From DATCDE01 sp038252405 (GTDB lineage Bacteria > Actinomycetota > Actinomycetes > Prado026): DNA of 64,000 nucleotides. The position numbers and the translations under genes are program-made. This document shows, piece by piece, positions 25,995 through 34,717 of this stretch (position 1 is the stretch's first letter; each line of letters starts with the position of its first letter). The notes beneath the pieces are model-generated. The model was not told where the DNA came from. It did no database searches and was given only the letters and a program-made list of their open reading frames with translations. The DNA lies in assembly GCA_038252405.1 (NCBI GenBank), contig JBBSAJ010000010.1, positions 1 to 64,000 on the forward strand, in the 5' to 3' direction.

Positions 25995-26878
25995 GACACG
26001 AGCGCCCCGACGCCGGCCGCGAGCACCCGCTCCTGGTCCTCGCGGTACTTCAGGACGGCGCCCAGGGTGCGGGCCGCCCGGTCCGGGTCGACCTCGCGGG
26101 CGCCCAGCGCGAGCAGCGCCTCGGCCCAGTCCAGCGACTCGGCGACCCCCGGCGGTTTGAGCAGGTCCAGCCCGCGCAGCGACTGGACGGCCCGGGCCAC
26201 CCCCTCGGCCAGCTGCTCGGACGCCTCGGGCAGCCGCCGCCGGATGATCGCCACCTCCCGCGCGAAGCCGGGGTGCTCCAGCCAGTGGTAGAGGCAGCGC
26301 CGCTTCAGCGCGTCGTGCACCTCGCGGGTCCGGTTGCTGGTGAGCACGACGAGCGGCGGGGTCTCCGCCCGGACGGTGCCCAGCTCCGGCACCGACAGGG
26401 TGAAGTCGGACAGCACCTCGAGCAGGAACGCCTCGAACTCGTCGTCCGCGCGGTCCACCTCGTCCACCAGCAGCACGCTGGGGCTGGTCTCCAGGGCCTG
26501 CAGCAGCGGGCGGGCCACCAGGAACCGCCGGTCGTACAGGTCCTTCTCGATCGCCTCGATGTCGTGGACGCCGGCCGCCTCGGCGGCCCGCAGGTGCAGC
26601 AGCTGACGGGGGAAGTCCCAGTCGTACAGCGCCTGGGCGGCGTCCAGTCCCTCGTAGCACTGCAGCCGGATGAGTGGCGCGCCGAGCACGCCGGCCAGCG
26701 CCGTGGCCAGCGACGTCTTGCCGACCCCGGCCTCACCCTCGAGGAACAGCGGGCGCCCCATCCGCAGCGCGAGGAACGCCGCCGTGGCCAGCCCCTCGTC
26801 GCACAGGTAGCCCTGCTCGTCCAGCTTGTGGGCAAGGTCCTCCGGGGTGCTCACCCCGGGGACGGCCAGGCGCTCCAT
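25991..26878 (-). CDS. MoxR-family AAA+ ATPase, CoxD type
   Basis: A 295-residue AAA+ ATPase. Walker A is GEAGVGKTS (about residues 48-56), Walker B is SVLLVDEVDRAD, and sensor 1 TSNRTREVHDAL follows; a C-terminal lid domain completes the protein. MoxR ATPases act as chaperones together with a VWA partner, here the next gene. Order MoxR-VWA-XdhC equals coxD-coxE-coxF of carboxydotrophs. Divergent from the SDR gene (78 bases). Confidence 0.92.
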   Translation of the reverse strand: MERLAVPGVSTPEDLAHKLDEQGYLCDEGLATAAFLALRMGRPLFLEGEAGVGKTSLATALAGVLGAPLIRLQCYEGLDAAQALYDWDFPRQLLHLRAAEAAGVHDIEAIEKDLYDRRFLVARPLLQALETSPSVLLVDEVDRADDEFEAFLLEVLSDFTLSVPELGTVRAETPPLVVLTSNRTREVHDALKRRCLYHWLEHPGFAREVAIIRRRLPEASEQLAEGVARAVQSLRGLDLLKPPGVAESLDWAEALLALGAREVDPDRAARTLGAVLKYREDQERVLAAGVGALVS

Positions 26879-26956
26879 GGTGAGACGCTAGCCCCGAAGA
26901 CCGGCCGGCGCTTCGCGATAGGTTGGCACCGCACCCATTGTTCCCAGGAGGACCCC

Positions 26957-27691
26957 ATGCCCGCCGAGACCCGCAGCCTGACCGACACCGTCGTCGCCAT
27001 CACCGGAGTGAGCGCCGGGATCGGCACCGCCGTGGCCCGGCTGCTCGTCGAGGAGGGCGCGAAGGTGGCCATCGGGGCCCGCCGGCACGAGCGGTTGGCC
27101 ACCCTCGTCGACGAGCTCGGCGCCGACAACGCGCTCGCCGTCACCATGGACGTCCGCTCCCCCGCCGACAACCAGCGGCTCGTCGACGCGGCGCTGGGGC
27201 GGTGGGGCCGGCTCGACACCATGGTCGCCAACGCCGGGATGGGCCTGTACGGCAGCATCCTCGACTACGACGACGAGGCCGTCGCCACCATGATCGACAC
27301 GAACTTCACGGGCACCGTGTGGAGCGTGCGGGCCGCCGTCCCGGCGATGATCGCGGCCGGCGGCGGTGACGTGGTCATCGTGTCGTCGGTCGCCGGCCTG
27401 CGCGGCGGCGGCGACGAGGCCGTGTACGCCGGCACCAAGTTCGCCCAGGTCGGGCTGGCCGGGGCGCTGGACCGCGAGCTGCGCGAGAAGGGCATCCGGG
27501 TGACCGCCGTCTGCCCGGCCGGGGTGGAGACCGAGTTCGCCATGGGCACCGGGCGCACAGCGGGCATGCCGGAGCTGGAGTCCTACCTGCGCCCGGAGGA
27601 CGTCGCCTCCGCGGTGCTCGGCACCCTCAAGCAGCCGCGTCGGGTGCGCACCACGCTGTGGGCGCTGTGGTCCATGGGCCAGCAGAGCTGA
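26957..27691 (+). CDS. Short-chain dehydrogenase/reductase
   Basis: A 244-residue classical SDR. The coenzyme motif is TGVSAGIG (residues 16-23), NAG lies in VANAGMGLYGS, and the catalytic Ser-Tyr-Lys are in IVSSVAG and YAGTK. An Arg in GARRHERL after beta-strand 2 suggests NADP(H). The start is decided by AGGAGG at 26946-26951, 5 bases before the ATG. Substrate unknown. Upstream of the two-component genes but probably a separate unit, since the operator of those genes lies in the gap. Confidence 0.92.
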   Translation: MPAETRSLTDTVVAITGVSAGIGTAVARLLVEEGAKVAIGARRHERLATLVDELGADNALAVTMDVRSPADNQRLVDAALGRWGRLDTMVANAGMGLYGSILDYDDEAVATMIDTNFTGTVWSVRAAVPAMIAAGGGDVVIVSSVAGLRGGGDEAVYAGTKFAQVGLAGALDRELREKGIRVTAVCPAGVETEFAMGTGRTAGMPELESYLRPEDVASAVLGTLKQPRRVRTTLWALWSMGQQS

Positions 27692-27704
27692 GGCCCGAGC
27701 CGTT

Positions 27705-27721
27705 CCCACGCGGCTCTTAGG
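27705..27721 (+). promoter_or_regulatory. Operator-like repeat upstream of the response regulator
   Basis: The 17 bases CCCACGCGGCTCTTAGG match the site at 29808-29824 at 13 positions. They lie 21 bases before the response-regulator ATG. The match to a site in front of the downstream PepSY-like gene suggests both are bound by the regulator encoded between them, here for autoregulation. Confidence 0.5.
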
Positions 27722-27742
27722 TTGCTGCGCCATGATCGGCCC

Positions 27743-28441
27743 ATGACCGGCCGGGTGCTCGTCGCGGACGACGACCGTGCGATCCGCGAGTCGCTGGCCC
27801 GTGCCCTGGAGCTGGAGGGGTACCCGGTCGTCGCCGTCCCGGACGGCGCCTCGGCGCTGGAGGCGATCGCGGCGGACCGGCCGGACGTGCTCATCCTGGA
27901 CGTGATGATGCCCGGCATCGACGGGCTCACCGTGTGCCGGGTGCTGCGCGCGCAGGGCGACCAGACACCCATCCTCATGCTCACCGCCCGCACCGAGACC
28001 TCCGACCGGGTGGCCGGCCTGGACGCGGGGGCGGACGACTACCTGCCCAAGCCGTTCGACCTGGACGAGCTGCTGGCCCGCATCCGCGCGCTGCTGCGCC
28101 GGGTCCGGCCGGCGGACGGCACCCTCGACGCCACCGGCATCGACGCGCCGCTCAGGGTGGCCGACCTGGCCCTGGACCCCGCGACCCGTGAGGTCACCCG
28201 CGGCGGACGGGCCATCACGCTGTCCAAGACGGAGTTCGACCTGCTCGAGCTGCTCATGCGCAACACCGGCGTGGTGCTCGTGCACAGCACGATCTACGAC
28301 CGGATCTGGGGCTACGACTTCGGTCCCGGCTCGAACAACCTGGCCGTCTACATCAGCTACCTGCGCCGCAAGATCGACGCGGACGAGGACGTCAAGCTGA
28401 TCCACACGGTCCGTGGGGTGGGCTACACGGTGCGGGCATGA
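27743..28441 (+). CDS. OmpR/PhoB-type response regulator (MprA-like)
   Basis: A 232-residue two-component regulator. The receiver domain has the acidic pair at residues 9-11, the phosphorylated Asp at 53 (LILDVMMPG), Thr in MLTART and the KPF Lys. The C-terminal winged helix shows LSKTEFDLLELLM and VYISYLRRKID with HTVRGVGYTVR. Sequence and gene order resemble MprA-MprB of mycobacteria, a cell-envelope stress system. I start at the ATG at 27743; a TTG upstream gives the longest frame but no better N-terminus. The ATGA overlap with the kinase gene couples their translation. Confidence 0.93.
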   Translation: MTGRVLVADDDRAIRESLARALELEGYPVVAVPDGASALEAIAADRPDVLILDVMMPGIDGLTVCRVLRAQGDQTPILMLTARTETSDRVAGLDAGADDYLPKPFDLDELLARIRALLRRVRPADGTLDATGIDAPLRVADLALDPATREVTRGGRAITLSKTEFDLLELLMRNTGVVLVHSTIYDRIWGYDFGPGSNNLAVYISYLRRKIDADEDVKLIHTVRGVGYTVRA

Positions 28442-29796
28442 CCCACCCGATGCGCAGCCTGCGCACCAAGATCACCCTGTTGTTCGTGCTCGTGGCGACG
28501 GTGGGCACGGTGGTCACCGGGATGCTCAGCTACCTGGCCATGACCGACCGGCTGAACACCGAGGTGAACACGTCGCTGGCCAGCGTGGCCGCCGAGGCCC
28601 AGCGGGACAGCCACGACGGCGACCGGAGCCGGCCGGGCGGCGGACCGACCGGGCTGACTCCGGTCGATCTGCTGCGCACCGAGCAGGTGGTCACCCAGAC
28701 GCTCGACCCGACCGGGACCGTGAGCTCGCCCGGGACCGGGCTGGTGCTGCCCGTGACCGCCCTCGACCGCCAGGTGGCCGGCGGGCAGCTGGGCTCCGTG
28801 CGCCGGGACGAGGTCATCGACGACACGCCGTTTCGGGTCCTCACGGTGGCGCTGAGCGACGGCGGTGCGCTGCAGGTGGCGCGCAGCACCGTGGAGAACG
28901 AGCGGGTCCTGGACCAGCTGCGCAGCCAGATCCTCGTCGTCGTCCTCGTCGTGGTGCTGCTGTCGGGGCTGGCCGGGTGGGTGATCGCCCGCCAGCTCAC
29001 CCGCCGGCTGGCCCGGCTCACCGACGCCGCCGAGCAGGTGGCCAGCACCGGCCGGCTCGACGTCCCGGTGCCCACCGGGGGCGCCGACGAGGCGGGCCGG
29101 CTCGGGGTGGCCCTGGCCAGCATGCTCGAGGCGCTGCGTCGCTCCCGGGAGGCCCAGCAGCGCCTGGTGCAGGACGCCGGCCACGAGCTGCGCACCCCGC
29201 TGACCAGCCTGCGGACCAACGTGAGCGTGCTGCGCCGGCACGCCGACCTGCCCGACCAGCAGCGCGGCCAGGTGCTCACCGACCTCGACGCGGAGACCCG
29301 CGAGCTGACCGACCTGGTCAACGAGCTGGTGGCGCTGGCCTCCGACCAGGCCGACGAGGAGCCCGAGCAGCGGGTCACGCTGGCCCCGCTCGTCGAGCGG
29401 GTCGCCGAGCGCACCCGGCGCCGGTTCGGCGGCGAGGTGGCCGTCGACGCGGACGGCACCGAGGTGCTGGGCCGGCCGGCCGCGCTGGAACGGGCGGTGA
29501 GCAACCTGCTCGACAACGCCGCGAAGTTCGGCGGGGGGGCGCCGGTGCGGGTGACCGTGGTCCGGGGCGCCGTGACGGTGACCGACCGCGGGCCCGGGAT
29601 CGCGGCGACCGACGTCCCGCACGTGTTCGACCGGTTCTTCCGCGCCGACACGGCCCGCAGCATGCCCGGGTCCGGACTGGGCCTGGCCATCGTCCGGAGC
29701 GTCGCCGAGTCGCACGGCGGCACCGCCTTCGCGCGGACCACGCCGAACGGCACCGAGGTGGGCATCGAGCTGCCGGTCGCTCCCGCCCAGCCTTGA
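28438..29796 (+). CDS. Membrane histidine kinase (MprB-like)
   Basis: A 452-residue sensor kinase: transmembrane helix 1 at about 11-33, an extracytoplasmic sensor to about 163, helix 2 at about 164-184, HAMP, HisKA with the phosphorylated His at 249 (DAGHELRTPLTSL), and an HATPase domain with NLLDNAAKFG, DRGPGI and GSGLGLAIVRS. It presumably senses an envelope signal and phosphorylates the adjacent regulator. The sensor part has a Gly/Arg/Pro-rich stretch at about 60-70. Starts within the stop codon of the regulator gene. Confidence 0.93.
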   Translation: MTHPMRSLRTKITLLFVLVATVGTVVTGMLSYLAMTDRLNTEVNTSLASVAAEAQRDSHDGDRSRPGGGPTGLTPVDLLRTEQVVTQTLDPTGTVSSPGTGLVLPVTALDRQVAGGQLGSVRRDEVIDDTPFRVLTVALSDGGALQVARSTVENERVLDQLRSQILVVVLVVVLLSGLAGWVIARQLTRRLARLTDAAEQVASTGRLDVPVPTGGADEAGRLGVALASMLEALRRSREAQQRLVQDAGHELRTPLTSLRTNVSVLRRHADLPDQQRGQVLTDLDAETRELTDLVNELVALASDQADEEPEQRVTLAPLVERVAERTRRRFGGEVAVDADGTEVLGRPAALERAVSNLLDNAAKFGGGAPVRVTVVRGAVTVTDRGPGIAATDVPHVFDRFFRADTARSMPGSGLGLAIVRSVAESHGGTAFARTTPNGTEVGIELPVAPAQP

Positions 29797-29806
29797 CCGC
29801 CCGCAC

Positions 29807-29825
29807 TCTCACGCAGCTCTCACGC
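29807..29825 (+). promoter_or_regulatory. Perfect 8-3-8 direct-repeat operator upstream of the PepSY-like gene
   Basis: TCTCACGC (29807-29814) and TCTCACGC (29818-29825) are separated by AGC. Repeats offset by 11 bases, one helical turn, are what tandem OmpR-type dimers bind; the known MprA site is also a 19-bp element made of two 8-bp direct repeats. It begins 10 bases past the kinase stop and 82 bases before the secreted-protein start. Confidence 0.6.
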
Positions 29826-29907
29826 TGGGCCAAGGTCCGTCTCACCCGGGCCGCGCACGCTCGTCGGACGCGCCCGGCTCCCGGCCGGGCCGGACGAGAG
29901 GAACGTC

Positions 29908-30546
29908 ATGAGGACCAGCACCAAGAAGATCAGCCTGGCCGTCGTGTCCGCCGCTGCGCTAGGCGGCCTCGCGCTGCTGACCCCGACCATCGCCCAGGCC
30001 GCGTCGGGCGGCTCGTCGAGCTCGGTCGCGCCGCACCGCGGCGGCGACCGTGGCGTCGGCCACAGCGGCCCGGGCCAGGGTGAGACCGCGCTGACCGGCG
30101 ACGCCGCGACCAAGGTCACGGCCGCCGCCCAGGCGGCCGTCCCCGGCGGCACCGTCGTCCGCGTCGAGACCGACCGCGACGGCAGCTACGAGGCCCACGT
30201 CACCAAGACCGACGGCACCCACGTCGAGGTCAAGGTGGACACGTCCTTCACCGTCACCGCCGTCCAGACCCGCCCCGGCGGCGGCCCCGGCCACGGGATG
30301 GGCCCGGGCCGGGGTGAGACCGCGCTGACTGGCGACGCCGCGACCAAGGTCACGGCCGCCGCCCAGGTGGCCGTCCCCGGCGGCACCGTCGTCCGCGTCG
30401 AGACCGACCGCGACGGCAGCTACGAGGCCCACGTCACCAAGCCCGACGGCACCCACGTCGAGGTCAAGGTGGACACGTCCTTCACTGTCACCGCCGTCCA
30501 GACCCGCCCCGGCGGCGACCACGGCGGCCCCGGCCACGCCGCCTGA
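29908..30546 (+). CDS. Secreted protein with two near-identical PepSY-like domains
   Basis: A 212-residue exported protein. The N-terminal signal peptide has a basic start, a hydrophobic core and an AQAAS cleavage region near residues 30-32. The rest is two copies of a 68-residue unit, at about 58-125 and 135-203, with the PepSY-like features of a DAATKVTAAAQAAVPGG helix, VVRVETD and GSYEAHV strands and a VEVKVD strand. The Gly/Pro/His-rich linkers may bind metal (inference). PepSY proteins next to two-component systems are often part of envelope stress responses, and this one likely belongs to the regulon of the upstream pair. Confidence 0.85.
   Translation: MRTSTKKISLAVVSAAALGGLALLTPTIAQAASGGSSSSVAPHRGGDRGVGHSGPGQGETALTGDAATKVTAAAQAAVPGGTVVRVETDRDGSYEAHVTKTDGTHVEVKVDTSFTVTAVQTRPGGGPGHGMGPGRGETALTGDAATKVTAAAQVAVPGGTVVRVETDRDGSYEAHVTKPDGTHVEVKVDTSFTVTAVQTRPGGDHGGPGHAA
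30078..30516 (+). repeat. Tandem duplication, two 205-bp units at 234-bp period
   Basis: Unit 1 (30078-30283) and unit 2 (30312-30516) differ at only about four positions over 205 bases, one or two of them changing an amino acid (Ala to Val, Thr-to-Pro change in the KTDG/KPDG part). The units are in frame and each encodes one PepSY-like domain. Such near identity means a recent duplication or ongoing gene conversion. Confidence 0.93.
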
Positions 30547-30559
30547 TCGGTCGGTCGGG

Positions 30560-32506
30560 TCAGCGCAGCTGGGAGACCAGCCAACGGGCCCGCAGGACCA
30601 TGCCGGCCGGGTCCGGGTGGGAGCCGTCCGGCATGTAGGGCACGTGCTGGCTTTCCACGTAGCCGGCCCAGTCGAGGAATCGTGCGTTGGGGTACTTCGC
30701 TACGACGGACCGGATCGCCGTGTTGCTCTGCCGCCAGGTGACGTTGCCCCAGATCCGGTCGTCCAGCCAGATGCCCACCCAGTAGACCGTCGTGGTCCGC
30801 GGCACCAGCCGCATGATCGTGTCCACCTCGGTGGCCACCTGGGCGGGGATGTCCTGGCCGGTGATCACGTAGCGGCCCCGGGGGTCACGCTTCGTCCGCA
30901 GGCCCGAGTCGGTGGGGGTCGGCGGCGCCTCCCGGTACTGCGCCGTGATCTCCCCGTTGCTGCCGAGCGCGACCACCACGGTCGGCGGAATCGGTCCGGC
31001 GCGCAGGACCTGGTCCCCGCCGCAGGTCGGGGCGGCGTTGCACAGCGGCGTCCAGTCGGCCCGCTTCCCGGAGACAATCGGACGGCCGCCGAGCGCGTCG
31101 ATCCGGAAGTCCCAGCCGGCCGCGCCCAGCGCGGCCTCGAGGGGACCCTCGCCGCGCTGGGTCAGCGAGTCACCGATCCACAGCAGCCGGGTGTCGGCCT
31201 TGGCGACCCGGGTGAGCCCCGCGGTGGCCGCGGCGTCCTGGGCGGCCACCGCGCTCGTCGCGGCGCGGCCCACCCCCAGGGCCGCGCCGGCCGTGACCAC
31301 CAGCAGGGCCAGGCCGAACAGCAGCGCATTGCGCGTCGGCCCCAGCCAGGCGGCCCGTTGCGGCGGCTGCTCCACGAACCGGTACGACGCCCAGGCGAGC
31401 AGGACGGACACAGCGACGCCGAGGAGCGCGTAGCTGGCGGACAGCCGACCTCCCGCGGCGGCGGCGCCGAGCACCAGCACCGGCCAGTGCCACAAGTACA
31501 GCGAGTAGGAGATCCGCCCCACCCAGCGCAACGGCGGCAGGGACAGGCCGCGCGCGACGATCCCGGCCGGGTGCCCGGCGATCACCAGCATGGTGCCCAA
31601 GACCACAGGCAACGCGGCCACGCCGGGGAACGGGGTGAGCACCGTGTAGGTGACCATGCACATGGCCACGACGGCGAGCCCGAGGACGGCCCCCAGCACC
31701 CTCGCCGGCCGTGGGACCCGCTCCACGAGCGGGGCGGCGATGGCCAGCAGCCCACCCGCAGCCAGTTCGAAGGCACGGGAGAACGCCGAGAAGTAGCCCG
31801 ACGGCGCGCCCACCGACACCAGGTGCTGCGACCACCACAGGGACGGCACCGCGAGCCCCAGCAGCGCCAGTGCCAGGGCCGGCCGCAGCGGCAGCCGCCA
31901 CCGCCGCACCGCGAGCCAGGTGGCGACGGTGAGCACCACCGGCCACACCAGGTAGAACTTCTCCTCGTCGTTGAGGCTCCAGAAGTGCAGGACGGGGCTC
32001 GGCGCGATCGCGACCCCCATGTAGTCCACACCGGAGATGGCGAACCGGACGTCGGCGTTGAACAGCCCGGCCCACAGCACGTCCCCGGCCACCGTCACCA
32101 GCCGCTCGGCCGACAGCACGACGAACGACACGGCCAGCGTGACCAGCAGGGTCACCGTGGCCGCGGGCAGGATCCGACGGACCCGCCGGGCATAGAAACG
32201 GCCGAAGTGGATGCGGTCGCGGGCCTCGGCCTGGCGCACGAGCAGCCCGGTGATGAGGAACCCGGAGATGACGAAGAAGACGTCGACCCCGAGGAACCCG
32301 CCGCTCACCCAGCCGAACAGCACGGTGATCGCCACCAGGACGCTCGGCCCACCGGCGACCACGGCGAACTGGGACGCGTGGTAGGCGACCACGGGCACGA
32401 TCGCGAGCGCCCGCAGGCCCTCGATGTCCGGCCGGAAACCGGCCTGGCCCTGACGGTCGGACGCGGGACCGGCCCGACGCGGCGTCCGCTCGGCAACGGC
32501 GCTCAC
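30560..32506 (-). CDS. OafA/YrhL-type membrane acyltransferase with SGNH domain
   Basis: A 648-residue two-part enzyme. Residues about 25-400 are an acyltransferase-3 domain with ten or so membrane helices: RPDIEGLRALAIVPVVAYHAS with the catalytic-type His, FFVISGFLITGLL, FYARRVRRILPAA and FWSLNDEEKFYLVWP. The C-terminal 230 residues are an extracytoplasmic SGNH hydrolase-like domain with GDSL in LLWIGDSLTQRG, a Gly/Asn pair in ALGSNGE and DGSHPD near the end. Such fusions O-acetylate surface polysaccharide or peptidoglycan. The usual SLAVEEQF is replaced by SLNDEEKF. GTG start. Confidence 0.9.
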   Translation of the reverse strand: MSAVAERTPRRAGPASDRQGQAGFRPDIEGLRALAIVPVVAYHASQFAVVAGGPSVLVAITVLFGWVSGGFLGVDVFFVISGFLITGLLVRQAEARDRIHFGRFYARRVRRILPAATVTLLVTLAVSFVVLSAERLVTVAGDVLWAGLFNADVRFAISGVDYMGVAIAPSPVLHFWSLNDEEKFYLVWPVVLTVATWLAVRRWRLPLRPALALALLGLAVPSLWWSQHLVSVGAPSGYFSAFSRAFELAAGGLLAIAAPLVERVPRPARVLGAVLGLAVVAMCMVTYTVLTPFPGVAALPVVLGTMLVIAGHPAGIVARGLSLPPLRWVGRISYSLYLWHWPVLVLGAAAAGGRLSASYALLGVAVSVLLAWASYRFVEQPPQRAAWLGPTRNALLFGLALLVVTAGAALGVGRAATSAVAAQDAAATAGLTRVAKADTRLLWIGDSLTQRGEGPLEAALGAAGWDFRIDALGGRPIVSGKRADWTPLCNAAPTCGGDQVLRAGPIPPTVVVALGSNGEITAQYREAPPTPTDSGLRTKRDPRGRYVITGQDIPAQVATEVDTIMRLVPRTTTVYWVGIWLDDRIWGNVTWRQSNTAIRSVVAKYPNARFLDWAGYVESQHVPYMPDGSHPDPAGMVLRARWLVSQLR

Positions 32507-32626
32507 CCGCGCATCCCCCCGTCCACCTCCGAGCGGTCAGCCCACTGGGCCGCGGAACGGTCCGCAGCGCCGTCCCATGGTCGCACCTGCCGACCGATCT
32601 GCCCGGAACCTGACCGCGCAGCGCGC

Positions 32627-33649
32627 TCAGCCGAGGTCGACGAGCACCTTGCCGACCAGCTGGGCCTCGACCGCGGCCTGCGCCGCCGCGGTGCGCTCCA
32701 GCGGGAACCGGTGCAGCGGCAGACCGGCGTCGTCCCCCACCGGCAGGACGCCCGCGGCCACCGCCGCCGCGACGTCCGCGACCGCGTGCCGCTTGGCGTC
32801 GGCGGGGACGGTGTAGACCAGCACGAACTGGAAGCGGGTGTTCGGCGCCATGTGTGCCCGCACCGGGAGCACGACCTCGTCGCCTCCGTTGTTCGCATAG
32901 ACCGACACGGTGGCGTGCGGCGCGACCACTGCCGTGTCCAGCGCCACGTTCACGGCGGGCGACACCTCGACCACCAGGTCGACGCCCCTCGGCGCGACCC
33001 TGCGGATCTCCACGGCGGCCTCCTGCGCCCGGTAGTCGACCACGTGGTGCGCCCCCGCACGGCGGGCCAGCGCGGCCTTGGCCGGGCCGCTCACGGTCGT
33101 GACCACCTCGGCGCCGGACCAGCGGGCCAGCTGGATCGCGGCGTGCCCCACCGCCCCGGCCCCGCCGGCGACGAGCACGGTGCGCCCGTCGAGCGCGCCG
33201 GGGTGCAGCCGGTCCGGCCCGGAGTCGGCGACGGTCAGGCATCGGTGCGCGGTCAACGCAGGGATCCCGAGACTGGCCCCCAGCTCGAACGACGCTGCGT
33301 CCGGCAGCGGGACGGCCTGCGCCCGCGGCAGCACCACGTACTCCTGGGCGGTGCCGTCGGCCCGCTGCCAGGCCGCCTCCCACAGCCACACCCGCTGCCC
33401 GACGGCCAGGTCGGACACCCCGGGCCCGAGCGCGTCGACGGTCCCGGCGCCGTCCTGGTGCGGGACCATGACCGGGAAGGCCAGCGGCTGGCCGGGGCCG
33501 CTGCCGCGCCGGGTCTTCCAGTCGGTGGGGTTCACCCCGGACACCGCAACCCGGACCCGGACCTCGCCCGGGCCGGGTTCGGGGACCGGACGGTCGGCCA
33601 GCGAGAGAACCTCGGGGCCGCCGGTGGTCGTGTGGACGATCGCGCGCAT
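32627..33649 (-). CDS. Zinc-free quinone oxidoreductase-like MDR protein
   Basis: A 340-residue medium-chain dehydrogenase/reductase. SGVNPTDWKTR replaces the Cys/His zinc ligands, as in the quinone oxidoreductase branch. The NADPH-binding Rossmann motif is VLVAGGAGAVGHAAIQLA. The C-terminus has PLHRFPLERTAAAQAAVEAQLVGKVLVDL, typical of the family. The ATG at 33649 gives the canonical MRAIVHTTTGGPEVL start. Divergent from the amidase gene (116 bases). Substrate unknown. Confidence 0.93.
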   Translation of the reverse strand: MRAIVHTTTGGPEVLSLADRPVPEPGPGEVRVRVAVSGVNPTDWKTRRGSGPGQPLAFPVMVPHQDGAGTVDALGPGVSDLAVGQRVWLWEAAWQRADGTAQEYVVLPRAQAVPLPDAASFELGASLGIPALTAHRCLTVADSGPDRLHPGALDGRTVLVAGGAGAVGHAAIQLARWSGAEVVTTVSGPAKAALARRAGAHHVVDYRAQEAAVEIRRVAPRGVDLVVEVSPAVNVALDTAVVAPHATVSVYANNGGDEVVLPVRAHMAPNTRFQFVLVYTVPADAKRHAVADVAAAVAAGVLPVGDDAGLPLHRFPLERTAAAQAAVEAQLVGKVLVDLG

Positions 33650-33765
33650 GCCTGTGCAATCCCCCAGGCCGACGGGCTGTTCCCGACCGACTGTTCCCGG
33701 CCTGCTTGGCCCCGCCGGCCAGAGCACGCCGGCCGTGGTGGCCGCCGTCCTCGGGATAGCCTGCA

Positions 33766-34716
33766 GTGATGACAGCGTGGAGCCGCGAGCGGGCGCGCCG
33801 GTTACGGCGCACGGCGCTGATCGCCGGCCTCGCGACCGCCGCCGTCGTGGTCGCGGTCAACGCGGGCTCGGCGCCGGCGACCCAGGGCGGGGCCGCCGCG
33901 CCCGGCGCGACTCCGGTGGCCGAGTCCACCGTGCAGGCGCTCGACCCGGCGACGTTTGCGACCGGCTCGTGCCTGGCCTACGCACCCACTCGGGGGGACC
34001 GCAAGCAGACCGTGTTCCTCGACGCCGGGCACGGTGGGCCGGACCCCGGCGGGGTGGGTGTCACCGAGGCGGGCCAGACCCTGCACGAGCGGGAGACGAC
34101 GTTGCCCGTGGTGGCCAAGGCCACCACCCTGCTGCGCGCGGCCGGGTTCCGGGTCGTGGTGTCTCGCACCACGAACGGATCGGTGGCCAACCCCAGGCCC
34201 GGCGACCTCACCGGAGGGATCTACACCCCGGCCGGGCTGCACCGGGACATCGCCTCCCGGGCGATCTGCGCCAACCTGGGCCAGGCGGACGCGCTGGTGT
34301 CGGTCCACTACAACATCGGGGCCAGCCCGAAGAACGCCGGCGCGATGACGGTCTACGACGCTTCTCGGCCGTTCTCCGCGCAGAGCCTGCAGCTGGCCAC
34401 CCTGCTGCAGGACACCATCATCAAGCAGCTGCACGCGCACCCGGACTGGGACGTGCCCGACGTCGGCGTGGTCAAGGACGGCGCCAACGGCAGCGCGCTC
34501 ACGGCGGCCGGCGAGACGTACGGCCACCTGCTCATCCTGGGCCCGGCCAAGGCCGGGTACTTCGACACGCCCAGCCTGATGCCCGGGGCCCTGGTGGAGC
34601 CGCTGTTCCTCACCGACCCGTTCGAGGGAACGCTCGCGGCCAGCCCGCAGGGCCAGCTGGCCATCGCCACCGGCATCGCCGACGCCGTCGAGCAGTTCCT
34701 GACGCCGTCCGGCTGA
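33766..34716 (+). CDS. Exported N-acetylmuramoyl-L-alanine amidase (Amidase_3)
   Basis: A 316-residue cell-wall hydrolase. A hydrophobic N-terminal segment at about 17-33 serves as signal or anchor. The zinc amidase domain starts with VFLDAGHGGPDPG, whose His is a zinc ligand; a Glu in HERETTLPV and the His in ALVSVHYN follow, and a catalytic Glu lies near the C-terminus (LVEPLFL). It cleaves the amide between MurNAc and the stem peptide, for cell separation or remodelling. GTG at 33766 or the ATG directly after it can start. It ends one base before hairpin copy 2. Confidence 0.9.
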   Translation: MMTAWSRERARRLRRTALIAGLATAAVVVAVNAGSAPATQGGAAAPGATPVAESTVQALDPATFATGSCLAYAPTRGDRKQTVFLDAGHGGPDPGGVGVTEAGQTLHERETTLPVVAKATTLLRAAGFRVVVSRTTNGSVANPRPGDLTGGIYTPAGLHRDIASRAICANLGQADALVSVHYNIGASPKNAGAMTVYDASRPFSAQSLQLATLLQDTIIKQLHAHPDWDVPDVGVVKDGANGSALTAAGETYGHLLILGPAKAGYFDTPSLMPGALVEPLFLTDPFEGTLAASPQGQLAIATGIADAVEQFLTPSG

Positions 34717-34717
34717 G

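Noticed and set aside
30617..33769. 1050-codon plus frame opposite the acyltransferase and quinone oxidoreductase genes
   Set aside because: Composed of repetitive Arg/Gly/His/Pro-rich sequence, antisense to two well-supported genes.
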